Positions 12,516-23,159 of a stretch of DNA of 64,000 nt are shown one piece after another (position 1 is the stretch's first letter; each line of letters begins with the position of its first letter). The notes under the pieces are model-generated. The model saw only the letters and a list, made by a program, of their open reading frames with translations, had not been told where the DNA came from and searched no databases. This DNA comes from Sipunculus nudus (Eukaryota; Annelida; Sipuncula; Golfingiida; Sipunculidae): positions 53,649,618 to 53,713,617 of the forward strand of contig CM049317.1 of assembly GCA_026874595.1 (NCBI GenBank). The letters are read 5' to 3'. The translations under genes were made by a program, and so were the position numbers.

Positions 12516-12594
12516 CTCAAACTTGTAATATGACATCCAAAATGTGGTCTAGTGGTTCATTAATCCACTGACTTTGTTTTTCTGAGTGTTAATT

Positions 12595-12860
12595 TGAGAA
12601 CCTGGTGAGGGTATCTCTTCCAATAGTGAGGGTGGAAGCCGAAAAAGCCCGAAATCCAATATTGCCGCTCTAATACATTTTAATAATTTCTGTTTCTATG
12701 GTTTAACCTGCAGTACTGTTCAGGATATGGATTCTTGGGTTTCTGGGATCGAGGAATTTAAATATGATGTAGAGTTGGTAATACGCCGAGTTTTACCTAC
12801 AATGTAAAATAACCGCTGATTTTAGCCAGAGACTATTTTTTTTTATTTGCAATTTTGTTT
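12595..12860 (+). repeat. Second subcopy of the arm repeat
   Basis: Carries GAGGGTGGAAGCCGAAAAAG, GAAATCCAATATTGCCGC, CAGTACTGTTCAGGATATGG and GGGATCGAGGAATTTAAATA, parallel to the right arm (GGGATCGAGCAATTCATATT on the minus strand). It follows the left arm head-to-tail at a spacing of about 340 bp. Confidence 0.6.
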
Positions 12861-13821
12861 TTAGTCTTCCATTGGTGGAAGTTCTGATCATGCTGAGTTT
12901 AATAATATGCAGTAGAACTATGCTTAATACACAGTGGTTATCTTATATTTATAACGCTATCTTATAGATAACCAGTCATGAAGCTTTCAGAAAAATATTG
13001 ATTGGAAAAATGTAGGTCACGGCAAAGTAATTGCACTCCATCATTTGTAAGCTGGGAACCAGGCTAGTTCAGTCAAGTCAAAGCACTCGAGTTCAAGTCT
13101 ACTTACTATCAGTCCTAGTCATTTGAAACCCCTGATGGAACTAGGAACTGCGTTCTAGTATGATCCTTTGAAATGTGTTTATAAAGAAAAAAAAACTGAC
13201 ACGGAAAACTGAGATACTTCTATGTTTATTCATGCATTCTCTGAACTTTAATGTTTATTTATATGTATATAACTTCAAACATACATATAAAGCTGGGTAA
13301 AGTCTATACTTGAATTTTGTTCATATATATGTATTAGAAGAAATGCAGTTTTTAAGACATCGTCTGAGGAAAGTTATTTCTGATTTTATTTATACAGGAG
13401 ACTGTCTTTCTCCATCTCGGCTGAATGCAATAAGTCCCAGTATTTTATTCAAATGAAGTACAACGGAGAATTACTTGAAAGAGAGGTGTCATGGGTGGTA
13501 ATGGTTTCCATGTGAATTCTGATAAAAATGTATCAACATTGTTACAGGTGCTCTTTTTATTATGTGACACGGGCGTAACTCCTGTTGTGGCACTCGTGTC
13601 TGGCCTAGTATTACATTCTATGCTTAATCCGTACTGGTTTAACTCTCGCTGTCATGTTAGCCTTGGGTTTTCACGCTTGGCCGAGGTCACGTGATGAGCC
13701 TGGTATGTAGAGATACACAGCGCTGTTTTTCTGGAGAATTCCTGAAACGCGTGTTAACTGTGTTGTGCAAGATCTTATAGACTGTTCGAGAAGTGAAAAT
13801 TCTCGGCTTGAGGTGTGAAGG

Positions 13822-13830
13822 TATATAAAG
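13822..13830 (+). promoter_or_regulatory. TATA box of LTR copy A
   Basis: TATATAAAG followed by GGGGCTGTGTTTTAGA, a block conserved in copies B, C and D. Copies C and D have TATAAATA at the same place; copy B has a degraded ATTTAAAG. Confidence 0.55.
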
Positions 13831-14187
13831 GGGCTGTGTTTTAGAACGGAAGAGAGAGCAGCAGAGCAGATTCCAACGGAGGCAGAAGCGTGTGTCAGTT
13901 TCTAGGACCTTATCCGACGAATGCGGCAATTATAGATTTTCAAAGACTTTCTCCTGGATTTTATGCATTTTGACTTCAGTTTACTTTCTGGGTTGTTGCA
14001 AGAACTTTACACTGGACTGTCAATCTCCGAGAGTATACATTTAAGGAACTTATCGTGGTGACGGTGTTGATAACCAGGTACTGTGCACATTATTTTGCTA
14101 TGTGATTGTATTTATTTGTTGTTATACCGCTGTTTTACTGTATAATTGTATTGATTTAGTGTATTGTTATGTTAGGGTTGTTTTAAG

Positions 14188-14193
14188 AATAAA
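14188..14193 (+). terminator. Polyadenylation signal of LTR copy A
   Basis: AATAAA about 360 bp after the TATA box, conserved in copy B (near 36,060). This fits the R-region 3' processing signal of an LTR retrotransposon. Confidence 0.5.
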
Positions 14194-14452
14194 TTATAGT
14201 AATTTGTTAACAAAAAAACACTGACTTCTTTATTCATTCCCCTAGACTTTTCACGCTACCTAGTGTTACAGAATCTGATTTTTTTTATCTCCGTTACAGA
14301 ATTTGTGTTCATCACGCATACGTGATCTGTATATATTAGGTTCCGTAACAACATCAATAAGTAATTCTTCAAGAAATAAGATGAAAGTAACCTACTTTTA
14401 AATTGTAAAATAAATCCAGGTACGGAATTGTTCTCGGCTTGTCATTACGGGC

Positions 14453-14472
14453 GGGGGGGGGGGGGGGGGGGG
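14453..14472. repeat. Poly-G run (20 G)
   Basis: Uninterrupted G homopolymer. Length in an assembly is unreliable for such runs; it could form a G-quadruplex. Confidence 0.9.
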
Positions 14473-14479
14473 TAAACAT

Positions 14480-15900
14480 GAATTACATTGTTTCCAGCAA
14501 ACAGCGAATATACTGAAATGCAAATAAGGTATTGTGGAATATGTCGCTGCAGACTTTAAAAATGTCATCAGAACCAGTACATTGATACATCAACTGTTGG
14601 ATGGTTGTTTGTCCGTACGGATTTAGTAGATAGATTGCAAAGGCGCATATTTATGCCACTGACCACTCTTGAAATTTATCGCCTTTTACTCCCCTAATGG
14701 CTGTAACGCAAGGTACACTTTGCTATTATTTATCTTATTTCTATATTTATATATATTTCTATAAATGACGCGATGTGATGAGAGACCGTTTTAAATAAGA
14801 TGCATACGACATTTGTATTTTGTTAATTTTTGAATCTATACAAATATTTTATATCCAATTTATTTTTTTCTTGAGGCCTTTTAATGACTTTGTACCGCCA
14901 AAATGTACACTTACCCTACAAATAATACGTCTACACCTTCAGTTATTCTACAGCTGAGAAGCAGATTACTTGAAAAGTATTATAAAATAGACAACTAAGT
15001 ACATTTGAATGATAATCGCTGTAAAACTTAAGTAAAATTTTACCAGCTGTATGTCTCCACACTGAACTATCTTTGTGAAACATTTGTGTGAAGCTTGAAT
15101 TAAATGTGATGGAGCCTGGAGGTTTTCCAGAAAAATGACATCTTCGTACCATTAGTAATTAAGAGATTTTGTTCGCTCATTAACATTGCTGCTCATACAA
15201 ATATGGCGTCTGTCATGCCATGCTATTGACTGGGCGGAAAATTAGGGATGGCCAGGCAACTCAGTTGGTTTCCGGAATATTCAACCATATAAATAAGGCT
15301 GTTACAAAAGCATCGAGTTTGCCGGAACTGTATCTGAGATCAGAACGTCTGCTAACGAAGGTCATCAGATAGTCTTTTGTGAGTGAACCGGAAGATACGC
15401 ATTTACTGGAGGGGCGGCCGCCAGGTCCACGAACAACTTTAATTATACATAGTTTAAATAGAGGGGAGCGACAACTTCATGTGTAAGAATCACAATCAAA
15501 CTTTGACCCGGGTTTCGAAACTCAAGGACTGAGACTTGGAACAGGATTCGATCGGCCTGGACTTTCACCTGACTTTGCTGTAAAGACTAGGCGGTTCCCG
15601 CCAGGACAGTCCCCGGTAATTTTCACATTAAAATTCACAGTATAAAATCCACAGAAAAACAAACCATTAGAACCTTTAGTGAAGCCAGTACACCAAATCT
15701 AACGTATAATATCACCAGTATAACGTAAATTATGAATTTATCGACGCAACATCCCCCTTATCCTGAATAATATTGCAGGCTTAACTATGGAAAACGAATA
15801 GTTGTTCATAATATTAGACAGTGCATTTTTTTATTAAAATTCAGGCTTTACACTTTCCATCCTCATTTCTAGTATCATTTTTAACTTTAATTATTTACAT
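14480..15900. other. Unassigned interior of the 4.25-kb insertion
   Basis: No transposase motif is visible. At 15,160-15,620 there is a less AT-rich stretch with CATATAAATAAGG at about 15,287 and a run of possible transcribed sequence after it, but no coding frame. This might be an unrelated promoter or LTR remnant. Confidence 0.3.
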
Positions 15901-15919
15901 ATATTGTACAAATACAGGT

Positions 15920-16110
15920 CATTACATCAACTGATTCATGCTTTGGCGTTCGAAAGTGTGTGCATGTGAAGGAAACCGAAAAAAAATCGGCCACGTAAAC
16001 CCACTCTCAGTGACATGCGAGAAATCGAACCCGAGTTTCTGCACACACTTTTTAGAGAGACACCCATACCAGATTCTTAAATTATCATTCGGAGAAACAA
16101 TATCCATAGA
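15920..16110 (-). repeat. SINE-like repeat with B box
   Basis: On the minus strand it contains CTCGGGTTCGATTTCTC, a good match to an RNA polymerase III B box (GGTTCGANTCC), followed by GAGAGTGGGTTTACG. The copy at 25,868-26,110 has the same order (CCGGGTTCGATCCTCG then TTAGAGTGGGTTTGTAG). The A box is weak. It lies just inside the right inverted arm. Confidence 0.45.
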
Positions 16111-16144
16111 TAGGGAACCATTAGACCTCATTTGATGGTTCTAC

Positions 16145-16497
16145 GACACGTTTAACAGGAAATGGCCTTTTTTAACTAAAATCGTCAGCCATTTTAAGTT
16201 TGAGGTGAAAAGAGGACAAGTTACAAAGTTGACATCAAATATGAATTGCTCGATCCCGAAAACCTCATAAGCCATATGATTGTACTGAACAGTACGGTGG
16301 GCCAAACCATCAAAACAATACATTACAAAATAGCGGATGGTGGCCATTTTGGATTTTTGGGCTCTCACGGATTCCGCCCACATTTTCACGAGGAACACCC
16401 TCGATATTTTTAATAAAACTTCACAGAAGAGAAATCCACTGTGAAACCAACCTTCGCTGTTCATCGTCACGGTATCACTCAAAATAAACCAACTAAG
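16145..16497 (-). repeat. Right inverted arm of the 4.25-kb insertion
   Basis: Reads inward on the minus strand with AGCGAAGGTTGG, GAGGGTGTTCCTCGTGAAAA, AAAATGGCCACCATCCGC and GTACTGTTCAGTACAATCA. An open frame of 120 codons spans it by chance of composition; it has no recognisable domain and is not conserved in the left arm. Confidence 0.65.
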
Positions 16498-16502
16498 ATG
16501 CA

Positions 16503-16808
16503 TTCAGGGCCAAGTCGTCAGCAGAGAGCAGATCACGGATAATGGTTGTCATCTTCCCATCTGTGCGGTATCTAACACAGACTCCAGGATCACACTTGTT
16601 AAAGGCGTCCATAAGCACGGCAGAAACATCATGCTAAATAGTGTTGGAGCTAGAACGCTTGTTTTACGCCGTTGCTTACAGGGAAGTCGAAAGATGCCTC
16701 ACCATTATCGAGGACGCGCGCCACCATGTCATCGTAAAACTGGCGGATGATGGTGATGAACCGGTCAGGTCATCCAAATTTTGCCATGATCTTCAAGAGT
16801 CCGTCACG
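16503..16808 (-). pseudogene. RTE-type LINE reverse-transcriptase fragment
   Basis: The minus strand encodes, with a few frameshifts and stops, the palm region of an RTE-like reverse transcriptase: a KIMAKFG start, then PDRFITIIRQFYDDMVARVL, then NGEASFDFPVSNGVKQ (16,659-16,673 covers NGVKQ), then a decayed LAPTLFS-like piece, then SADD at 16,514-16,525. SADD stands where the family has the catalytic YADD, so the second catalytic motif keeps its aspartates but lost the tyrosine. The next piece of the same protein begins at about 12,241 on the same strand, after the 4.25-kb insertion. The endonuclease half is absent: the copy is 5'-truncated at about 16,808, where satellite sequence begins. 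Confidence 0.85.
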
Positions 16809-16812
16809 GAAA

Positions 16813-16900
16813 TGACATGTATATCGCTACTGTTATGAGATTCCATGAACTATCTAGTTGTAAAATAACACGTTCAATGACGATGAAAGAACATGTATAA
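16813..16900. repeat. ~80-bp satellite, right block part 1
   Basis: AATGACATGTATATCGCTAC then GAGATTCCATGAAC and AACACGTTCAATGACGATGA match the left block at 10.8-11.25 kb. It stops at CATGTATAA, where the TIR element begins, and resumes at 17,841. Confidence 0.75.
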
Positions 16901-17840
16901 AGCAGGCCGTAGACAGAGCGGACGAGACGAGATCGGATCGGACCAGACAGGACTGAAAATCCTGTAGAGTCCGCCACAATCTTTCCAAGTCCGGTCCGGT
17001 CCTAGAGGGGTCGCACACAGAGCGGATCGGATAGGATTTTTTAATACGATACTCTTATATTATATTATATTATATTATATTATATACATACATACATACA
17101 AAAATTATGGCATCTCTATCTGAGGTAATATACTTCCATTTATAAATAAACCTGGATATCTACAATCTATTCAATTTATGGTAACTTCACCTGTTATCAT
17201 AAAACACATATAAACAATGGTATTGTGCTATGACGTATTTGCTTTGTATTACATCACTCTAAATTTAGTTTTCTGTATATAAATAGGAAACTATATTTAT
17301 GTACAATACTACTGTTTTGATCATACTTAACTATCGAAATATGATCAACAGAAGTATATCTTTGGTTGTTATTTTTATATTAAATTGCAATTACACGTGA
17401 ATCTTTTATGCTGTATTTAGATGATAGATGTGGTGAGCAACACTATTTTTTTAGCAAGTATTTCCCTTTATAGCTAAAAGGTACACCAAACTTCATGTGT
17501 CACCCACATTATTTAACGTCTTTTAATTCGCCATCTTCAGATTTGAACGTCTATCATGTGATTTATACAGCTGCTCTCATTGGTCAATGACAAAGTCCCG
17601 ATCCTAGCTAGTCCTAAAACCCCCGCAAACAGAGCGGACTCAAGCGGACCGGACCGGACCACTCAGGACCAGTCCTGAAATATCAAAACATTTTGATATG
17701 GTCAGGATAGCTCTGGACTGGGTCCGGAGCGGTCCCGGACTGGCAGTCCGGTCGGCCAACTGCCGCAAACTGAGCGGACCGGACCGGATTCAATTCCGGT
17801 CCGATCTCGTCTCGTCTCGTCCGCTTTGTGTGCGGCCTAC
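16901..17840. mobile_element. Harbinger-like non-autonomous TIR element (940 bp)
   Basis: Left end AGCAGGCCGTAGACAGAGCG, right end (reverse complement) AGTAGGCCGCACACAAAGCG; both continue GGACGAGACGAGA. TAA lies directly outside both ends, a 3-bp TWA duplication typical of PIF/Harbinger elements. Removing the element rejoins the ~80-bp satellite unit (CATGTATAA to CACTATCGCTAA). Motifs of the form GCA-ACAGAGCGGA recur internally near 17,010, 17,625 and 17,760, with strings of CGGACCGGACC that look like subterminal binding repeats. A 9-bp-arm palindrome (ATATCAAAA / TTTTGATAT) sits near 17,680. No transposase frame. Confidence 0.75.
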
Positions 17841-17890
17841 TTAACACTATCGCTAATTGCGATTCCATTGAATGTTTAACACAACAGTCT
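17841..17890. repeat. ~80-bp satellite, right block part 2
   Basis: TAACACTATCGCTAATTGCG followed by ATTCCATTGAATG continues the unit interrupted at 16,900. Confidence 0.7.
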
Positions 17891-18869
17891 TAAAAACTAT
17901 GACGTTCACACCACCGTTTACAAATATTGATTTCATTTGAAAATAATTTCATCAATTTATTTATATGTTTATCGCCTTAAGGATGCGATTTGTACCCTGA
18001 TAACAACCGGCCAGATAGAAGGACGGCACAGTGTTAGTCATGGATTAACCGCAGTAAAAATGAAACTCTGGTGGGTCACAATAAGGTTTGATTTCTAACA
18101 ATAAGACAGAAAGGCGGCAGATGCGGTTATTGAAAGCCGTCTGGCTCCTGGTTGGGAGGTTTTTCTATATAGCATTAAATAGCTAGGATGGCCCGTATAT
18201 TATCCATCACGGAAAACGGTGTCACCTTGTATTCAGACAAATTTCATTAAATGCTTCATCTCCTACATGACGCAGTATTTCTTTTTGGGGTCTTCTGGGG
18301 GTATGCATGGGTTAATAGCTAAAGAATTGGGACGATTATCTAAAACGAGCACATACGGGGGTCGCCAGCTTATTTCAACTAATCAATCAGGTTTTACTAC
18401 AGAGGTTTTTGGATGCTACAGGACACGCCAAGAAGCTTACATAACTCTTTCACACCAGAACGACGAGCACCCTTTAACGAAGCATACATCTTGTAACACA
18501 GAGAGTTAATCGTGATCCTCATATATGTATCCCTGGGTTCAGAAGAAAATTGATACATATCACAATTTATAATATTAAACCAAGATATATTTGTATAATA
18601 CTAGCATGATATTCTTAACTAGTGTCATAGTTTCTGTGGCACGTTTCAATTATGAACTAGAAATTATATTATCAAAAATGCAAACCTGCGCCATGTGGCA
18701 GCTCCCTGATATGTGGTATTCCGCAACCCATGCTTTTATTCACTTTTTGGCCCATAATCCCAGGTGCATTGGTGCATATGTTCCCCAACAAGTGTTTGCA
18801 TTCACTTATTCGGCCAATATTACCATGTTCAATCGTGACTGGCATATATCGGCAGATATATATATGACT
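17891..18869. other. Intergenic, no gene identified
   Basis: Two short open frames (18,219-18,509 and 18,591-18,881, about 96 codons each) have no recognisable motif, no signal peptide and no clear splice sites. I do not call them genes. Confidence 0.4.
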
Positions 18870-19085
18870 GCACATTTGTGAATAATTCTGGAAAGCCTTC
18901 CTTGATCCGGATAGTGGGCGGGACCACACCCAAATATAATCGATTCTTCATTGGCCCATTCCTGAGATGCCCCTACAATTTCTTGAGATTCCGTTCATGA
19001 TTGCGTAAGGAATGTTGCGAAAAAACACACATACACATGAGCGGGATGAACGTATACCCTACAAACGAAGGCAATAGTGAAACAA
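18870..19085 (+). repeat. RTE/SINE-type 3' tail, copy 1
   Basis: CTTGATCCGGATAG, TTCATTGGCCCATTCCTGAG, ATTTCTTGAGATTCCGTTCA, TGATTGCGTAAGGAATGTTG, AAAAACACACATACACATG and a final ACGAAGGCAATA follow the order of a tail widely dispersed in invertebrate genomes (a GATCCGGATC block, a block around AAATCCGTTCATAA, a CAAACAAA-type run, then a ...GGCGGAGGTAA end). Diverged. Related copies at 23,160 and 63,285. Confidence 0.5.
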
Positions 19086-19371
19086 CACCCCCGCTTACGG
19101 CATGTTGCTCCCCAGGCCCTATCACCCGCACCACGCACTTGCAATATATGCTGGCTCTATCAGAAGACCGAGTTCCTTCATTTCAGTATCAGGGGCGTAT
19201 CTATCAACTAAGAAGTTTAAGTACGAAAGTAATTATAAATTTATGAAAATATCAGTAATGTTTATGTCAAGTTTCATTAATGTACACTTCCATATGCACG
19301 CAAAAATGTTTTCCTCTTGTTTAAGCCTTAAAAAGGTTCAAGGATATTGAAGTAGGATATATACATATATG

Positions 19372-19389
19372 TGTGTGTGTGTGTGTGTG
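19372..19389. repeat. (GT)n microsatellite
   Basis: Uninterrupted GT dinucleotide run preceded by short TATACATA repeats. Confidence 0.85.
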
Positions 19390-19624
19390 AAAGTCCTCCT
19401 CTTGTCCAGCGGATATGCTGCATCCACCAGCCCCGCCCGAGCCCTCCCCCTTCCGTAAATCCTAGCTACGCCACAAAGTATTATTTTTATATTATCTATA
19501 AATTATAGAAACAAATAGAAGAAAACATAAATGATGAACTACAAGGGAATCTTCAGAAAGAAAACAATTCAAAATGATTTTAATTAGATTCATGTTAATT
19601 ATACAACCCTATTTCCATTTTTGA

Positions 19625-20045
19625 TAAAGCCTCATGGACTGCAGGTATACGCTGTCACTCGACATTAATCGTCAGCTTTTTAGTATACTTTCTCACAAAA
19701 CTTACCTACCATATGTGAGAAAAAAATCCGTGTTAGCTCAGCATACTTGTAAATCACTCTTTATGTGAATTGAATTTATGACCGCAAACATGACCCGCAC
19801 GGGTTACTGAACGGCATCCAACTTGTACAAGATATAGAAAATGACCTTTTTCTATAGAGACGGATTTTAAATTTGGCATGTGAGTTCTCATGCATTCTTT
19901 TTGTGTCAATTCGTAGCATAATGTTAAGATTATCGGCTGTTTACCACGATATCAAGCAACAGGATTTATGACCGTTGTTGTACATTCCTCCACACGGCTT
20001 GTATCACGATTATAAAAATGCCTACTGAGTATTTACTAGTATATG
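19625..20045 (+). repeat. Unnamed dispersed repeat, copy 2 of 3
   Basis: Shares with copy 1 and copy 3 the words GGACTGCAGGTATACGCTGT (equivalent to CCTACAGATACACTGTC in copy 1), TTTATGACCGCA, GGGTTACTGAACGGCATCCA, AAATGACC, ATAGAGACGG, TGTGAGTTCTCATGCATTCT, TAGCATAATGTTAAGATTAT, GTTTACCACGATA and GGCTTGTATCACGA. Same orientation as the others. Confidence 0.7.
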
Positions 20046-21985
20046 GATTCCACAGCCATACACACTGAGCTGTATGAATCTAATTCCCTCACCTAATACT
20101 AAGCCATTGGAAAACCGCACCAAGTCAATATTTTAAACTGCTGTTATAAATAACTAGCAGTCACGTGATGCAAGAACTGTACCTATAAGACATTAGTCTT
20201 TGCCAGAGATTATTAAGGTCATATACTGTAATTTACGCTTTGAGAAAATCATATACATGGAGAATTTTGAAGAGGTACTCCTTCCTTTGAAGTCTACTTT
20301 ATGCCGCCCTTGTTTAATGTATGAGCTCCTGTGAGCAGTTTTTTTTATTGCATTCACTATATTCTTTCTTGTAGGATGATATAGGTCAAGAAATCTCGCC
20401 CTAGATGACAGGTCGTAATGCGAAAGCAGTTTAAACTTACTACCCGAGACACTTTATGATATTACAGATATATTATTGGCCTCAGAGTTTAGGAATAATT
20501 CATGAATTCTTGACAGACCAGGCTGCCCCGAGGTTTTTATTGCCGTCTTCGGAGATATATATATATATGGTACTGGTTTGAAGAATCATTGGGAAGGTAT
20601 CGGTTACACATGCCATATACATACCATGGAATAATAAATTTTGCGTATTAATGAAAAAGGCATAGCGTTTTGGTAAATTACTCTTAGTGAATCTTACCCC
20701 AGCGCAGAGGACAGTATGTAAAACAGTTGATAAACCCAGGGATTTTCTCGTAATAAAACTGAACTATCAGATCCGGCAGTTAAAACGTGCGTTGTGGTTT
20801 AAATACCTTTTCGTTAATAATCTACATGCTCTTCAGACCACGGTACCAGGCACTGAAACGTGATATATATAGGAAATACCGCAGACAGGACATATATTTG
20901 TAGCAGACGTGGAGTTAATTTGATTGCAACGGACTGTCCCATCTGTAAGCCACAGCCAAGGAAATTGCTGGTTTTCTCCAAATGTCAATGACAATATGAA
21001 AATTGCATCATACTCGGTAGCTTCCTATTTTTTTTTTTTTGCGATTTATCTTTCACATTTAATTCGGTAGTAATCAAGTACAGCTATTATCACAGCATGT
21101 GGTTTGGAGAATGTATCTTCTGAATAGCTACAAGGTGTTATTATATTTAATTTATATGGGCGGGACAGTATTTTCTTGTGTCTAAGCAGTTCGAAAACGA
21201 TGGCGTAATCCAAAGCGGCACCACCTGATGTCACAAAAAGTTTGACGTAACAAAGGTTACTTGAACGTTACACGTACAAATACCATTGTGACGTCATCTT
21301 GCAGAATGAATCCATTTTAAGATCATAAACTTAGGCAAAGGGTATCACAACAAAACTGTACATTTGCCTTCCATGTCATTGCTCCCACTAGGAGAGTATA
21401 TATGGGTTGATCTCCGTGTGTGTGTGTGTGATGGTGTGTTTGTGTGTGTGTGCGTGTTTGTTCATAATATATTCATAAACCGGAATCTCATTAAGTTTCC
21501 GGGAATGGACAAAAGAAGAATCGATTAGATTGTTGTGTGGATCCGACACACTATCCGGATAAAGTAACGTCATCAATTCATCGTGAAAAAAAAACCTATG
21601 GACTTGGGTTTTGAGATGATCATGCAATATATTAAGCTAGCATTCCATATATGGAGTACATATACGTACTGTAGCTAGAAAGCGGAGGCCTGTGATTATA
21701 CTAATATACAAGCGTATGCGGTACAAATGCAGCAAAATTGGGCCTATTGCTGCAAGAAAAGAGAATTTTTCTGCCAGAGGAATATCTTATCATTGACGTC
21801 ATTCATGTTTTGAATTTCCCCGTCCGCTACCATACGCACCATTATGAATTGCTACCGTGAGTGCATATGCATACGCGTTCTCAGCTGCAATTGTACCACA
21901 TATACGAATGTACGGAATGCAAACTTTACACTGTCGTTTGAAACTTGGGATATCAATAGACTTTGTGCTGTCATTAAATCCTTGC
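20046..21985. other. AT-rich intergenic DNA with a GT microsatellite
   Basis: No coding exon is seen. A compound (GT)n run lies at 21,415-21,460. The remainder has no repeats related to other parts of the window that I could detect. Confidence 0.45.
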
Positions 21986-22990
21986 CAGTGGCGGATCCAG
22001 AGGGGGAGGTTTGGGGGCTGAAGCCCCCCCCCCCCCCAAGGATGGAAACATTGTTATCATTTTTTATCAGACAAGATTTTCTTTATATTATTTCAGTTGC
22101 CGTATTACAAATATCACCCTTTCAACTGAAACATAAAAGTTGAAAACCAAAGGAATCGTTAGGAAAGGCGCATGTAATATTCCCCCGCCATTAAGTGAGA
22201 GGACTACTAAAATAGTCCGCGTCTGTCAGTCCCTCCGTCCTTTCGTCCGTCTGTCCTTCAATCCGTCCGCCCGTTCCGCACCATCACTGATGCCACACTT
22301 TCCTGGTTAACATCTGGCCGGGGACCATTGTGGCTCTAGGTCCTTTTGTATTTTTATATAATTAATTGGGCATTTTCCAACATCGGTTATAGACGTTAAA
22401 AATTTTGAATTATAGAATCTATCATCCGTGCTCCCTCAAGCATTTCTCATGCAATATTCCATCTGTGCTTGGGCTTGGACATATTGCTTGTGAACATGAT
22501 TAAGCGTTTAAATAAAAAGCAAGCCTTTTTTACCTCTCTTTATCCTAGAAATAATAATTTTCTCTTTTTAAAACAACGTCAATATATTATCATTCAAATA
22601 AAAAATAATAAACACTGTCTGAATATACTTACATCGTAGCATTTGATTGTTATGATAGGCAGTGAAAATTTACTGCCTCGTCATAAATAACATGTATGGG
22701 GGATAGGGATTTAGGCTGTATATATCAGTTGGAGTTCTCAATGGGGAATCTGTTTTGAAATTATTTGTCCTTGTCGCTCTTTAAAAGAAAAAATATACAA
22801 AACGGTAAAAGAAACTTTTGTAAACTGACAAGGTTTAATACCTTTAGCATCCTTTTATGGAAGATTTTTATCGATTACAAATGTAAAAATTATCTAATAC
22901 CCCTTTCTCTCATCCATCTATATATAAATGTATGTTATTATGCAAAGTATCTACTAGCCTCCCCCTTGCAAATTCCTGGATCCGCCCCTG
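21986..22990. mobile_element. hAT-like non-autonomous TIR element 1 (1,005 bp)
   Basis: Left end CAGTGGCGGATCCAG, right end (reverse complement) CAGGGGCGGATCCAG. CTTGC flanks both sides (21,981-21,985 and 22,991-22,995), a 5-bp target duplication. Just inside the left end is a run of 15 C (22,024-22,038); the right end also has a CCCCC block. CAGKGGCG ends are typical of hAT elements, some groups of which make 5-bp duplications. The interior has a TCCGTCCGTCTGTCC-like patch at 22,230-22,275 and no transposase. Confidence 0.7.
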
Positions 22991-23159
22991 CTTGCTAAAC
23001 CATCCTACTTTACTTGGGTAAAGTCAACCGTTTATGAGATACCATAAATTTTATTCGTTGTCAAAGATGAAGAGTTTAAAACTTTACAGATGTACTAGAT
23101 CAGCATGTATACAGCGTGTAAGCAAGGTAAATTATCTAACCAGAAATTTGCACTCAAAG

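Larger units (their letters stand above)
13540..14350 (+). mobile_element. Solo LTR, copy A (811 bp)
   Basis: It starts TGTTACAGG and ends CCGTAACA, the TG...CA inverted ends of an LTR. The flanks are ACAT on both sides (13,536-13,539 and 14,351-14,354), a likely 4-bp target-site duplication. A TATA box (TATATAAAG) sits at 13,822 and an AATAAA signal at 14,188, in the U3-R order expected. No gag or pol frame is adjacent and no primer-binding site follows the 3' end, so this is a solo LTR left by recombination. Related copies are at 35,428, 36,634, 53,743 (minus) and 11,074. Confidence 0.75.
12241..16497. mobile_element. 4.25-kb insertion with long terminal inverted repeats
   Basis: The left end (from 12,241, plus) and the right end (from 16,497, minus) read inward as related sequence. 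Both have AGTTGG, then a GTGACCGTG / CCGTGACG word, then AGCGAAGG, TCTGTGAAG, GAGGGTGT-CCTCGTGAA, TGGCGGAAT, AAATGGCCACCATCCGC, ATGGTTTGG and GTACTGTTCAG. The block splits the LINE exactly where its frame would continue: ...CTGAATGCATC lies on one side and CATCAGAATCAGAC on the other, so CATC may be a 4-bp target duplication. The left arm has a second head-to-tail subcopy. No transposase frame is seen inside; a solo LTR and a SINE-like piece occupy it. It may be a foldback-type or other non-autonomous DNA element, or two opposite copies of a smaller repeat. Confidence 0.55.

Noticed and set aside
15285..15300. TATA-type promoter (CATATAAATAAGG)
   Set aside because: Such words are common in AT-rich DNA, and no coding frame or LTR structure follows; kept only as a note in the interior of the 4.25-kb element.
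16141..16503. 120-codon minus-strand open frame
   Set aside because: It lies wholly in the inverted arm repeat; the other arm copies are not open in the same frame and no motif is present.
17683..17868. 61-codon open frame in the TAA-flanked MITE
   Set aside because: It comes from the CGGACC-type subterminal repeats; no transposase similarity.
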